DNA of 49,574 bases from a virus: the IMG/VR virus record IMGVR_UViG_3300009702_000033, positions 1 through 49,574 of that record; one strand, written 5' to 3'. The notes below the pieces were generated by a model. The model did not search any database and was not told the DNA's origin. It saw only the letters and a program-made list of their open reading frames with translations. Positions 31,811 through 40,854 of this stretch are shown piece by piece; position 1 is the stretch's first letter, and every line of letters begins with the position of its first letter. The position numbers and the translations under genes were made by a program.

Positions 31811-32608
31811 GTGGCAAAGAAACGTAGTACTCCACCAAGTTGGAAGCCACGAACAAATAAAGTTCTGCCTGCTTCTAATTTCAATAATACTGGTCGTGTA
31901 AATTTACGCGTTCAAGACTTTGATAGACTTTTGCAACAAAAAGGTGTAAGAGTCAATGTCTATAGAAGTATGTTTTGTCCCAATGTAAAATCGATAGATG
32001 GTTCAGAACATGATATAGAATGCCCGCTTTGTTCAGGTTCTCAATTCATAGATCTAGATCCAATTGTTACATTAGCATTTCTAAATACTCAAAGTAATGA
32101 AAACCCTGAACTTCCTGAAGGTATTCATGGTACTGATATAATTTATGCAACATTTGCTAGAGGTATAGAACTTCAATATATGACACTTATTGAATTATGT
32201 GATTTTGATGATGTTTATTTTCAAAGAATTCAAAGACAATCTGGTCAAACGGATAAGCTTAAATATAGAGCTTCATGTATAAATGTTGTAGTTACTGGAG
32301 ATGGTACAAGATATTATCAAGATAATGATTTCAATCTAGATCAAAATGGCAATATTAAATGGAAGATTGGAAAAGGCCCTTCCGAACATGTTATTTATTC
32401 TATACATTATCAAATGAAAAAACAATTTAGAGCAATTAAATCTCAGCATGTAGAAAGATATACTCAACTTCAAACTTCAGAAGGAATCGAAATGGTTAAA
32501 CTTCCTGAGCAATGGATTCTTCAAAAGGATTATTTAGTTGAGCGTAAAGATCTAGGAACAGGCGATGCTCTAAGTGAAGATCAAATCTATGATCCAGTTA
32601 CTAGCTAA
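31811..32608 (+). CDS. zinc-knuckle structural protein, head-tail joining region
   Basis: 265 residues starting at GTG 31811 (AAAGGAG at 31798-31804). C56, H68, C71 and C74 (FCPN ... HDIECPLC) look like a zinc site; the rest is beta-rich. Typical of a neck or connector protein by position. No named family. Confidence 0.7.
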   Translation: MAKKRSTPPSWKPRTNKVLPASNFNNTGRVNLRVQDFDRLLQQKGVRVNVYRSMFCPNVKSIDGSEHDIECPLCSGSQFIDLDPIVTLAFLNTQSNENPELPEGIHGTDIIYATFARGIELQYMTLIELCDFDDVYFQRIQRQSGQTDKLKYRASCINVVVTGDGTRYYQDNDFNLDQNGNIKWKIGKGPSEHVIYSIHYQMKKQFRAIKSQHVERYTQLQTSEGIEMVKLPEQWILQKDYLVERKDLGTGDALSEDQIYDPVTS

Positions 32609-32723
32609 TAATTAGAGTCAATACACCAGCATTTATAATGCCACCAAAAACGGGCATAATCAACGTTTCAGCAGCAGGGCATGCTGTGGCTTAGGCCATT
32701 GAAGAAAATCCCGATTAAATAAC

Positions 32724-32757
32724 ATTTTGTCCATTTTTTCGATTAAATGGACAAAAT
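32724..32757. terminator. two-way terminator between convergent genes
   Basis: 32724-32736 and 32745-32757 are perfect 13-base complements (ATTTTGTCCATTT type) with A/T runs on both sides, so it can end transcription from both directions. It separates the connector gene (ends 32608) from the minus-strand lipoprotein gene. The stretch 32609-32723 holds no convincing gene. Confidence 0.85.
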
Positions 32758-32763
32758 ATTCAT

Positions 32764-33081
32764 TTATTTTCTTTCATTTCTTTCTCGTTCAATTTCTTTA
32801 TAATCAATTCCCCAATAAAGTTGTTCTCGTTCTTTCATTATTCTTACTCTATGAAAATCACAATTTTTATAAGTTTCGAGAATTTTAATTTCTTTAGGAA
32901 AATTAGAATTTTTATAAACTTGTGGGTCTATATCTTCCCCAGATAAAATACATTCTTTTCCTTTGAAATTATAGAAATGAGTTTTATTGGGATTTTCTAT
33001 ATAAATTAAACGAAGTTGCCGATCTTTGACGGTACAACCGACTAAAAGTAAACTTACAATTAATAATATAATTATTTTCAT
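32764..33081 (-). CDS. small lipoprotein
   Basis: 105 residues with signal KIIILLIVSLLLVGC; Cys 16 in a good lipobox. The mature part has several Cys and Lys residues (ECILSGEDIDPQVY). Likely made in infected or lysogenic cells and placed in an outer or inner membrane; phage lipoproteins can block superinfection, which is inference here. Confidence 0.8.
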   Translation of the reverse strand: MKIIILLIVSLLLVGCTVKDRQLRLIYIENPNKTHFYNFKGKECILSGEDIDPQVYKNSNFPKEIKILETYKNCDFHRVRIMKEREQLYWGIDYKEIERERNERK

Positions 33082-33302
33082 TAATTTTTTCTCATGAGCG
33101 TTACTTTGATACCAGTTTCAGTTAATTCCAAACAAATAGGGTAATTTTTATTGTTTTTAATTTCAATATCAACATTTGAGAACATTGAATTTACTGGATA
33201 TCCGGCGCCTTTAAATGCTATTCTTCCGCCTGATTCTAATAGATGCTTTTTAGGAATTTCTCCATGTTCAAGCATTTCTTTGTATCTTTTCATATAACTC
33301 AT
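33081..33302 (-). CDS. small hypothetical protein
   Basis: 73 residues, translated just before the lipoprotein (one-base overlap), with AAGGAGG before the ATG. Basic start, then strands (VDIEIKNNKNYPICLELTET). Same operon as the lipoprotein. Confidence 0.65.
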   Translation of the reverse strand: MSYMKRYKEMLEHGEIPKKHLLESGGRIAFKGAGYPVNSMFSNVDIEIKNNKNYPICLELTETGIKVTLMRKN

Positions 33303-33330
33303 TTAATCCTCCTTAATTGGTCACAATTCA

Positions 33331-33359
33331 ATTGTTTCAGATAAATAAGTCTTTGTCAA
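33331..33359 (-). promoter_or_regulatory. promoter of the minus-strand lipoprotein operon
   Basis: On the minus strand: perfect TTGACA (33359-33354), 17 bases, AACAAT (33336-33331). In the 175-base divergent gap up to 33477 there is also an 8-bp inverted repeat, 33404-33411 with 33428-33435, a possible operator. Confidence 0.65.
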
Positions 33360-33477
33360 TTAATGCCTTGACAGAATATCAATGCCATGAGAAGCTATAA
33401 ATATCAATATCTTATTTATAATTAAATGATATTGAGATTGATAATCTATTCTTTAAATAGACATGATAAAATAAATC

Positions 33478-34266
33478 ATGGCAAAAAATGGAGAATTCAT
33501 CATAGATATTAATTATGATGAATTAAAAACTAAATTAGGCAAAGCCGCTGATTCTACAATTGCTGAGATTGAATCAGCTGTTAAAGGAATTGCAGATGCT
33601 GCATATGCCAATATAGTTTCAATAGCTCAAAGTAAACTAAAGAAAACGAGACTCGATTATCTTAAAGGTCTTAAATTCGCAACAGTAAGAAAAAATCAAT
33701 ATGTAATTTCATTGGATGGAGTTTTTCCAAATTCTATCGAAGATGGCTGGAGCCCTTATTCAATGAAAGAAAAATTACTAGGATCAACAAAGACTGTACA
33801 AGCTGGTTCTAGAGCAGGTCAACCTTGGGTTCAAAAGGGTAAAAAAGGACAAAGATATGCCCATGTTCCATTTGAACAACAGCCTTTTTCAAAAGTCGGA
33901 AATGCAGGTGATTTAGGCGCATTGATTAAAAAACTTACAACAGTAAATAAAAAAGGAAAAGAACAAAAATTTACAAGTATTTTTAAAGATGAATTTAATA
34001 AACCTATACAAGGGAAAGCTGCATCTATTCGAGGTACTGGTATTAAATATGCCGAAAATATAACTAAATATCAAAAAACATATGTGAATCAAAAGACAGG
34101 AAAACAAACAACTAGTTCAGTTTATTTAACTTTTAAAACTATATCCGATCTTTCTCCTGCTGAAGCTTGGATGAATAAAGGTTTTGCTGGTTTACATGCA
34201 TTTGATAAAACCGAGAAATATGTAGAAGAACAGATAAATATCATTCTAAACTCATTAATGAAGTAA
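33478..34266 (+). CDS. tail completion / HK97 gp10-like neck protein
   Basis: 262 residues. Helical start followed by a basic region (KKTRLDYLKGLKFATVRKNQ) and PYSMKEKLLG..., an order seen in phage head-tail closure proteins. No ribosome site; TAAAAT five bases before the ATG suggests a leaderless start. The assignment rests on position and general pattern. Confidence 0.55.
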   Translation: MAKNGEFIIDINYDELKTKLGKAADSTIAEIESAVKGIADAAYANIVSIAQSKLKKTRLDYLKGLKFATVRKNQYVISLDGVFPNSIEDGWSPYSMKEKLLGSTKTVQAGSRAGQPWVQKGKKGQRYAHVPFEQQPFSKVGNAGDLGALIKKLTTVNKKGKEQKFTSIFKDEFNKPIQGKAASIRGTGIKYAENITKYQKTYVNQKTGKQTTSSVYLTFKTISDLSPAEAWMNKGFAGLHAFDKTEKYVEEQINIILNSLMK

Positions 34267-34303
34267 AATATAAATAAGATACAATGGAAAGGAGAATAAT
34301 AAT

Positions 34304-35248
34304 ATGGCTTGGATTCTATCTGAACTTGTCATCGAAAGTAGTATTAGAGAAGGTCTTGCAAATGTCCGAAATGATTTAACTATTGTAGATGACGTTTTTG
34401 ACCAACTTTTAAGCTTGCCAGTATCTCCTAAATATGGAACAACTGAAATAACTAAAATAAAAAATTTAGTAGCCAAATCTCTTCCAATTATTCATTTATT
34501 TCCAGCAGCAGAATCTAAAGTCCCTTGTATTTCAATTCAACTTCTTTCTGCTCAGGAATTTGAAAGACATGATGTATTGGATGATTTTGCCGCCGATCAA
34601 GAAAGAGATATGACGGCTGCTGAATTAAATGCCCAAATTATAGTCGATCCGGTTTTAATTATAAATTATGATACTTATTCTGGAATTGTATTAATTGATG
34701 ACTCAGTTGATTTAACAAATGTTCATGCAAATCAAATACTTGTGGATGCTAATAATAATGAATTTGAAATTTTAGGCGGAGTTAATAATGATTTGGGCTC
34801 AAAACAAGTTATTATTCAAAAACAAGCCGATTTGACCATTGGAACGGGATCAATTAAAACAATATTTGATATGATTCAAACCGAACTTAGAGCTAATATT
34901 GAACATGAAACAATAATTATTGGAATTCATTCCAAAGAAGCTTTAACGACTAAGTATTTGTATACTTTAATTAAATATTTCTTAGAAAGTAGGAAAATAG
35001 ACCTCATTAGACGAGGATTTACTTTGCCCACATATGAAGGCTCTGATTTTACTAGAAATGCCGAATATCAGGCAGATTATGTCTATACAAGATATTTAAC
35101 AATTCGTGGTCGTATTGAGAATACTTGGACTTCAGATAAAGTTACTCCTATTGACCTTATTGACTTGGATTTACGTGTCGAAAAGGATATAGCTACAAAT
35201 GAAGAGCTAAATTTAGAAGATCAGACTATAAAAGTTACCGATAATTAA
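34304..35248 (+). CDS. neck / tail terminator-like protein
   Basis: 314 residues; AAAGGAGA before ATG. Contains LSAQEFERHDVLDDFAADQE and a C-terminal domain (KYFLESRKIDLIRRGFTLPT, YVYTRYLTIRGRIENTW) with the look of a baseplate or tail terminator fold. It comes just upstream of the sheath, where terminator or connector genes usually sit. Confidence 0.55.
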   Translation: MAWILSELVIESSIREGLANVRNDLTIVDDVFDQLLSLPVSPKYGTTEITKIKNLVAKSLPIIHLFPAAESKVPCISIQLLSAQEFERHDVLDDFAADQERDMTAAELNAQIIVDPVLIINYDTYSGIVLIDDSVDLTNVHANQILVDANNNEFEILGGVNNDLGSKQVIIQKQADLTIGTGSIKTIFDMIQTELRANIEHETIIIGIHSKEALTTKYLYTLIKYFLESRKIDLIRRGFTLPTYEGSDFTRNAEYQADYVYTRYLTIRGRIENTWTSDKVTPIDLIDLDLRVEKDIATNEELNLEDQTIKVTDN

Positions 35249-35292
35249 TTTCAATTTAAAGCAAATTTCATCATTAAGGTAAAATATAATAT

Positions 35293-35547
35293 ATGAGTGG
35301 AAGAAAGAAAAAGAAAGCTCGTGAAAATGCTGATAAAGAAATTACAATTCAGGCTTCTTTAGAAACAAAATCAGATTCAAAAAAGAAAGAAGAATCCAAT
35401 AAAATGCCATTTGATGCGTGGTTTGGTGTTAAACTAGGACGTAAGAAGGCATGGCTTCGGGAAGCCATTAGAATGCATATGAAAGCATCAGGACTCTCGA
35501 ATATTGAAAGTGAAGAAAAATTTGATAAAGCTTATTCTAAGTTTTAA
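35293..35547 (+). CDS. small basic hypothetical protein
   Basis: 84 residues, lysine-rich start, then a helix (AWLREAIRMHMKASGLSN). A TATAAT box lies only two bases before the ATG and TAAAAT (35280-35285) seven bases before, so another short-leader start. No family recognised. Confidence 0.6.
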   Translation: MSGRKKKKARENADKEITIQASLETKSDSKKKEESNKMPFDAWFGVKLGRKKAWLREAIRMHMKASGLSNIESEEKFDKAYSKF

Positions 35548-35568
35548 AAGAAGGTAAGGAGAATAAAT

Positions 35569-37416
35569 ATGGCAATTAAAGTAGCTTTTGGTGGACAATC
35601 AATTCGTAAACCTGGCTCATATTCCAAATCGACAGTTGATAATACAAGGGGACGTCAACTTGGTGATAATGGAACAATCTTTTTGATTGGAGAATCTACT
35701 CTCGGAGCACCTGGAGATGCTGAAGGAATTCAAAGTTTCACTGCATCACAACTTCCTGATTTAATAGCAAAATATGGTTCTGGACCGTTGGTTGACTGTG
35801 CTAAAGCCGCAGTTCAAGCACCTAGTCTAAGTCCTAATATTGCTGGCGCCGATGAAGTTTTAGTATGGAAAACAAATAGTACAACTCAAGCATCATTGAC
35901 TCTTCAAAATGGAAGTTCTGAAGATATCATTATTCTTAAAGATCGAGCTTGGGGCTCAGCTGGTAATCAAATCGCAGTTACAATTGCAAATGGTTCTAGT
36001 TCAAATCAAAAATCTATGACAGTTTCTCAAAATAACACAACTGAATCACTTGGTGAAAATGATGCAATTGCTCAATTGAGTGTTCAATATACTGGTCCAG
36101 GTTCAGCCTGTTCTTTGTCTATCTCTGCAACAAAAGTTCTTACAACTGTTTGTACTGGAGATACTTCTAGTAATCTAAGCTTAACTTTGTCTGATTTTAC
36201 AATGGCAACATTAGCTCATTTTATTAATAATCAAGCGAATTATACAGCAACAGTTTTAAATACTCAGACTGGACATGTTAAATCCGCAACTGAACTTGAT
36301 AAAGTTGATATTACTGATGTTAAACCTACTGCAAGTAATCTTTATAGACTTCAACAAGAAATTGTCGATTTAATTAATGAAAACAGTGAATTAGTTGAAG
36401 CTTCTTTAGCTTCTCCTCAAAATGAAGGCGTTCCTGCTAACCTAACAAGTGAAAGTTTAACTGGTGGATCAAAAGGCGCATCTATTAATTCTGACTTTAG
36501 TAATGGATTGGCTAAATCTCTTAGCGAAAGTTATGAAGTTGCAGTTCCTTGTATTTCTCAAGATGCAAGTGACGATATTAATTTGAATGTAACAAATTCA
36601 AATTCAACTTATACGATTGCATCTGTTCTTTCTGCTCTTAGTTCGCATTTAATCCTTCGTGGAAATACAAAGAATCGAAAAGAAGCTCAAGGAATGGCAG
36701 GATTTAGAGATTCTGATAAATCTAACTGGTATGCAGAAGCTCAAACATTGGCAGCTTTTCGAATCCAATTAGCTGGACAAGATGTCCTTTGGCAAGGTGT
36801 AGATGGCAACTTGAGTTGGAAACAACCGCATGTTTTAGCTGCACTATTAGCCGGAGCAAGACTTGGTTCTGAAGTTGGTGAACCTTTAACTTATAAATTT
36901 ATCAATGTATCTGGGATTGGACATGCTGTAGATCCTGATACTGGAATTTCAGCTGGCAATTTTGATCCTAATACTGATGTTGATGATGCTATTGATGCCG
37001 GTGTTACTTTCTTAGAAAAACCTGCGACTGGCGGATTTCGTGTTGTTGTAGATAATACTACATATGGAGCAGATGAAAACTTTGTGTTTAATCGAGGTTC
37101 TGTAATTGAAGCTGCTGATTTTGTAGCTAAAACACTTCGACAACAAACAGAAGCTATATTCATTGGTAATAAAATTTCAAATGGTCAAGCTTCTTCTATT
37201 AAAACATTTATTAGAGGATTATTGCTTCAATTGAACGATCCTAGTCGTCAAATCATTACTAGCTCTTTAGATGCTCCTAATGGATTTCGCGAAGATACCT
37301 TTGTAGTCACGATTAGTGGTAATACTGCAAGAGTTCAAATTGAAGTTAAACCGGTTCAAGGACTCGACTTCGTGTTGATAGACCTTACACTTGGTGATAT
37401 TTCACAAAGTGCATAA
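35569..37416 (+). CDS. contractile tail sheath protein
   Basis: 615 residues; AAGGAGA upstream. Starts with the sheath-like handle IRKPGSYSKSTVDNTRG and later a Gly-rich core; C-terminal third (from about 490) has the conserved sheath domain ending FVVTISGNTARVQIEVKPVQ GLDFVLIDLTL. Residues 100-400 are a variable beta-rich insertion. The order sheath, then tube, then chaperone and tape measure confirms a contractile tail. Confidence 0.85.
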   Translation: MAIKVAFGGQSIRKPGSYSKSTVDNTRGRQLGDNGTIFLIGESTLGAPGDAEGIQSFTASQLPDLIAKYGSGPLVDCAKAAVQAPSLSPNIAGADEVLVWKTNSTTQASLTLQNGSSEDIIILKDRAWGSAGNQIAVTIANGSSSNQKSMTVSQNNTTESLGENDAIAQLSVQYTGPGSACSLSISATKVLTTVCTGDTSSNLSLTLSDFTMATLAHFINNQANYTATVLNTQTGHVKSATELDKVDITDVKPTASNLYRLQQEIVDLINENSELVEASLASPQNEGVPANLTSESLTGGSKGASINSDFSNGLAKSLSESYEVAVPCISQDASDDINLNVTNSNSTYTIASVLSALSSHLILRGNTKNRKEAQGMAGFRDSDKSNWYAEAQTLAAFRIQLAGQDVLWQGVDGNLSWKQPHVLAALLAGARLGSEVGEPLTYKFINVSGIGHAVDPDTGISAGNFDPNTDVDDAIDAGVTFLEKPATGGFRVVVDNTTYGADENFVFNRGSVIEAADFVAKTLRQQTEAIFIGNKISNGQASSIKTFIRGLLLQLNDPSRQIITSSLDAPNGFREDTFVVTISGNTARVQIEVKPVQGLDFVLIDLTLGDISQSA

Positions 37417-37428
37417 TAATTAAGTATT

Positions 37429-37458
37429 TGGGTCCGTTGGTTAACCCCTTCGGACCCA
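37429..37458. terminator. two-way terminator, overlaps end of homing endonuclease gene
   Basis: TGGGTCCG (37429-37436) pairs with CGGACCCA (37451-37458); loop of 14 bases; T-rich on the plus side and A/T on the minus side. It ends the sheath operon and the opposing endonuclease transcript, whose last codons lie in it. Confidence 0.8.
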
Positions 37459-38967
37459 TCTTCTTTTACCACAATCCCAAATTCGGTAAAGCCCATTCTT
37501 CCAACACCATTCCCATTCTTTTTCATTCTTAGGACAACCTGTTAGCGATTTTCGTTTGCTTTGTTTTGAGTAAGCATTTCCAGATGAATCACAATAGAAA
37601 TAATCAGGCTTAAGCTCTTCTTGTAGTTCAAATCCTGCATTCTTATACATATTACCGGATGGACTATATCTGTTATCAGACCATGTAATTAGATCGCCAG
37701 GAATCCGTTTTAAGAGCTTTTCTAGACCACCAACGATGTTGTAGTCGGAAAAACAAACTCTATTCAATACAGAGCATTCTGAGCCCTTTCTATGATGATT
37801 TCCAATAGATATCGCCATTACAATTTCGTTATTGTATTTAAGCCCTAAATAGGTATGACTAGGAGCACCGCCCTGTAAGTGATGTAGTTCTATGAACTGT
37901 CTTAAAAGAACTTTATCTTCTATAACCTTACATTTACGAGCATATATTCGTTGTTTTGGAGTGATAAGTTTTACAATAAATTTAGATAGACTGTCTCTGG
38001 CAAGTGACCATTCATGTTCCCAAATTGTATATAGATTAATACCTTGAGATAAACATTCCTTATGCTTCCAAGCGTGCTTTGTTTTATCATCAATAAAACG
38101 TTCAGAATGCCATATAAGACCGTTAAATTCAAATGCTATATTTAGTTCGGGTAGGTAAATATCAAGTTCTTTACCGTTAAGAATCTTTCTATCATTTTCA
38201 ATAATTTGCCCTGTATAATTTTGTCTAATTAATTCAACTATTTGCTTTTCTGGAATAGAATATTTAGTGTTTGTTCTAACTAAATCATCTCTATCAATAT
38301 GTATAAGAGCTTTAATTAATGTACTACCATCAGTGCCGAAGTGAGCTTCTATATCAGCATGATTTGCAAATAAGCCAGTTGTTTCAATTCTTTGTGCTAC
38401 TTTATTACAAAAGTCATCGTAACTTTTGCATTCGTTTCTCTTGAGTAATTTAGCTCGCAGGGGACTTCCATGTCCGTACTTTTTAATCATCTTATTGCTT
38501 AGATTAAGTTTTCTATTAGGTAATTGATTTATGTGGTCTACTCCGTATTTATCTCTGGTAGTATTAATAATCTTTTCTTTAACTGATTCAAGCCTAAATG
38601 GATTATCTGTTTGATATTTATCTTTAAAAGCTTTCCTAGCAACGCCTATTGAACCTTCTTTCCCGTATTTTTCGATACTAGTCTTTTTAGCTTTAGCTTT
38701 AATTACATTGGATTGCATTGGATTTTTAACGCCATATCTAGAAAGCATTGTTTTCTCGTATTTGTCTTTTGAATTCAATGCGCCTTTCCGTGCTGAACAT
38801 GAGAAACAAAGGTGAGTACCTTTCTTATTTACTTGCTTTTTTAAATTATTTAGAATAACAACACTTCGATATTCACACTCAGAACATATTGAAACTATTC
38901 TATCTCTGGTCTTTAGATTTTCAGGTTTAGCATTGAATTTTGGATCTAGATATTTTTTCCAACTCAT
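37441..38967 (-). CDS. freestanding homing endonuclease, Vsr-like nuclease with NUMOD-type repeats
   Basis: 508 residues from ATG 38967 (AAGGCGG upstream). N-terminal zinc-binding Cys (CSECEYRS, CFSCSARKG), then repeated KYGVKNPMQ and KYGVDHINQ modules used for DNA recognition, a nuclease core KELDIYLPELNIAFEFNG and LIWHSE, matching the EDxHD/Vsr-like fold of phage Hef-type enzymes, and a C-terminal domain (GGLEKLLKRIPGDLITWSDN). It lies opposite to the tail operon between sheath and the next gene, and has its own TATAAT box (minus strand, 38994-38989). Related in nuclease type to the intein at 3171. Confidence 0.88.
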   Translation of the reverse strand: MSWKKYLDPKFNAKPENLKTRDRIVSICSECEYRSVVILNNLKKQVNKKGTHLCFSCSARKGALNSKDKYEKTMLSRYGVKNPMQSNVIKAKAKKTSIEKYGKEGSIGVARKAFKDKYQTDNPFRLESVKEKIINTTRDKYGVDHINQLPNRKLNLSNKMIKKYGHGSPLRAKLLKRNECKSYDDFCNKVAQRIETTGLFANHADIEAHFGTDGSTLIKALIHIDRDDLVRTNTKYSIPEKQIVELIRQNYTGQIIENDRKILNGKELDIYLPELNIAFEFNGLIWHSERFIDDKTKHAWKHKECLSQGINLYTIWEHEWSLARDSLSKFIVKLITPKQRIYARKCKVIEDKVLLRQFIELHHLQGGAPSHTYLGLKYNNEIVMAISIGNHHRKGSECSVLNRVCFSDYNIVGGLEKLLKRIPGDLITWSDNRYSPSGNMYKNAGFELQEELKPDYFYCDSSGNAYSKQSKRKSLTGCPKNEKEWEWCWKNGLYRIWDCGKRRWVRRG

Positions 38968-38988
38968 AATTTTCCGCCTTGTACTGAT

Positions 38989-38994
38989 ATTATA
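38989..38994 (-). promoter_or_regulatory. -10 box of the homing endonuclease gene
   Basis: TATAAT on the minus strand, about 22 bases before the ATG. The -35 region is weak. Confidence 0.5.
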
Positions 38995-39028
38995 GCACAA
39001 TAATTAAATTATAATCAAGTAATATTGA

Positions 39029-39034
39029 TACAAT
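39029..39034 (+). promoter_or_regulatory. -10 box, leaderless type
   Basis: TACAAT exactly six bases before ATG 39041, with no ribosome site. The -35 is unclear. Confidence 0.5.
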
Positions 39035-39040
39035 TAAGTA

Positions 39041-39466
39041 ATGAATAAAGACCAGATAAACATTATGCAAGCTCGACAAGAGCAAATGGAAAAGTCTCAA
39101 CAAGTTTTTCATATGATGAAACCTTATCTTGAACAAGAACTTCAAAATCGCTTAATGAGTAAATCAATCATAAAAGTTGCTAGACCTATTAGATTAATTG
39201 TTGAAAGAATTAGTAAATCTGCAACAGGCGGCCATTGTGGTTTTGGACAAGATATTATTCCAGCTGGTAGTGAATTAACATATGAAGGACAGGAATTGAG
39301 TCAATTATATTTTTCTGATCAAAATGGCAAAGAATATGCTGTTCATACAGGGATGCAATTAGATGTAGGGCAACCCATGGCTGTTAATAATAGTGGTTAT
39401 ATTGGTCTTTTGACTTCAACCGATATTTTTACAAGTGTAAAAGAACAAATTTTAACTCAAAACTAA
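39041..39466 (+). CDS. hypothetical tail-region protein
   Basis: 141 residues. Helical first half (MNKDQINIMQARQEQMEKSQ), beta-rich second half with a GGHCGFGQDIIPAGSELTY segment. Between sheath and tube, separated from the sheath by the inserted endonuclease. Possibly leaderless. Function unknown. Confidence 0.65.
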   Translation: MNKDQINIMQARQEQMEKSQQVFHMMKPYLEQELQNRLMSKSIIKVARPIRLIVERISKSATGGHCGFGQDIIPAGSELTYEGQELSQLYFSDQNGKEYAVHTGMQLDVGQPMAVNNSGYIGLLTSTDIFTSVKEQILTQN

Positions 39467-39508
39467 TAAAGTGTTAAAATATATTAAAGAGGAATTAAGG
39501 AGAATAAT

Positions 39509-39916
39509 ATGGCAAGAACTAAAACAGGCTCAAGATTAGCGATTAAACTGAATGGTACAAAGATTGCCTTTGCGTCTGATTTTACAGTTAATCATCAGAA
39601 TACACTTCAAGATATTGATGTTTTAGATCAATTGGAAGTCGGTGAACTCGCAGAAGTCGCACATAAAGTTAATGGTACAATCAATTTATTTAAAGTTGAT
39701 GAAAATGCAGCTCAGTTATTCGGATTTGATCCTCGAAATATCGATGATCTTTTAAGCCAAGCTGAACTCGTATTAGAAGTATATGATCGAGAAAATGACA
39801 AAGTGGTTTATGAAATCACTGGAGTCAAATTCGAAGGTGGGTCAGGTTCTGTCAACGCTAGAGGCGTATGGCAAGGAACTTGGAATTATAGAGGTAAAAT
39901 CGGTCACGGACTATAA
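39509..39916 (+). CDS. tail tube protein
   Basis: 135 residues; AAGGAGA upstream. Compact beta-barrel pattern with NGTKIAFASDFTVNHQNTLQ, HKVNGTINLFKVDENAAQL and a repeated GSVNARGVWQGTWNY end, as in myovirus tube proteins. Follows the sheath as expected and is closed by a strong terminator. Confidence 0.8.
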   Translation: MARTKTGSRLAIKLNGTKIAFASDFTVNHQNTLQDIDVLDQLEVGELAEVAHKVNGTINLFKVDENAAQLFGFDPRNIDDLLSQAELVLEVYDRENDKVVYEITGVKFEGGSGSVNARGVWQGTWNYRGKIGHGL

Positions 39917-39947
39917 AAAGTTTTTACAATTTCATCCTTCCCTCCTC

Positions 39948-39986
39948 GACCACGGTTCCTTAGTTGAACCGTGGTCTTTTTATTTT
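39948..39986 (+). terminator. rho-independent terminator after the tube gene
   Basis: GACCACGGTTC (39948-39958) pairs with GAACCGTGGTC (39966-39976), then TTTTTATTTT. Confidence 0.95.
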
Positions 39987-40050
39987 AATCCATTTTGAGC
40001 TAATAATAGCGTTTCTAAGAGCAAAATAAGACCTCCTGCAACCAAAGACA

Positions 40051-40078
40051 TTAACTTCGATTAAAAATCCGTTATAAT
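40051..40078 (+). promoter_or_regulatory. possible promoter without an assigned gene
   Basis: TTAACT (40051-40056), 16-base spacer, TATAAT (40073-40078), flanked by a 7-bp inverted repeat TCGATTA/TAATCGA. No plus-strand gene follows; the transcript would run antisense to the HNH gene, so it might make a small RNA. Nothing else seen in 39987-40170. Confidence 0.4.
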
Positions 40079-40170
40079 CGATTCTGAGGCGTTTGAGAGG
40101 GTTTCTTGATCTATCATTTGAATAATGAGTAATATTTAATGAAATTAAAGGAAATTCTCAATGTAGACAT

Positions 40171-40524
40171 TTACTTAGAAGTATGATGATTTTTAGCTCC
40201 TAAATAACAATTTTCTGAATTAGATATCCATCGAATATTATTTAATTTATAACCTTTAGAAGAATCGATACGATCAATTGAAGGCGAATTTATTAATTTA
40301 AAACCTGATTTTTTCCATCTTTTAAAAAGTTTCAAAAAACATGGATCAGTTTTAGACCATTTAATAAAATCTTCTTTAGAACAAATTGATTTTCCTACAT
40401 AAAGTTTTTTGGTTCTTTCACGAGTTTCATTATTGCCTTTAACTCTACCTTTCATTTTTTGATAAGTTAAACGAATTTTTCCATTAAATGTTCTTCTGTA
40501 CATTTGTTTATAAGATAATTTCAT
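40171..40524 (-). CDS. HNH-type homing endonuclease-like protein
   Basis: 117 residues; GGAGGG before the ATG. Motif SIDRIDSSKGYKLNNIRWIS then SEN is the well-known tail of small phage HNH proteins (xDRIDNxKGYxxxNIRWVT), and the N-terminal KMKGRVKGNN region is typical. Cysteines are few, so the metal-binding form is compact. Likely a small selfish endonuclease. Confidence 0.8.
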   Translation of the reverse strand: MKLSYKQMYRRTFNGKIRLTYQKMKGRVKGNNETRERTKKLYVGKSICSKEDFIKWSKTDPCFLKLFKRWKKSGFKLINSPSIDRIDSSKGYKLNNIRWISNSENCYLGAKNHHTSK

Positions 40525-40545
40525 TATCCCTCCAGAAAAGTAGCT

Positions 40546-40818
40546 TTATGTAGATTTACTTGTGCTTTCGATCATTTTTATAGTATCCATTAAAGCTGTA
40601 TTAAGATCCAAAATGGCAGGTTGTAATCGTTTCCAATATAATTTAGGCATGAATGGAAGCGTACAAATACATAAAATTAAAAATGGAGCTAAACAAATTG
40701 AAACTAATAAAAAAGAAAATAAAGCTAATAAAACACGAAATGGATTTAACATATTCTTTTTTGGTTTTTTTCTATTTTTAATATTTATAATATTTCCCAT
40801 TGAAAATAATTCTCTCAT
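40546..40818 (-). CDS. small membrane protein
   Basis: 90 residues with one long or two short hydrophobic segments (NPFRVLLALFSFLLVSICL; FLILCICTLPF), basic N-terminus inside. A methionine start at residue 7 (MGNII) is possible. Could be a superinfection or lysis-related protein; no family known to me. Confidence 0.65.
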   Translation of the reverse strand: MRELFSMGNIINIKNRKKPKKNMLNPFRVLLALFSFLLVSICLAPFLILCICTLPFMPKLYWKRLQPAILDLNTALMDTIKMIESTSKST

Positions 40819-40854
40819 TTAAAGAAAATTTTGTCAATATGTTATATTATAAAT

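Noticed and set aside
32638-32694. 18-codon ORF (MPPKTGIINVSAAGHAVA)
   Set aside because: Too short, no ribosome site; might be the remnant of a PAAR-like start, but nothing follows to support it.
40562-40822. Plus-strand ORF opposite the small membrane protein gene
   Set aside because: No ribosome site and implausible composition; the minus-strand frame has a basic start and hydrophobic helices.
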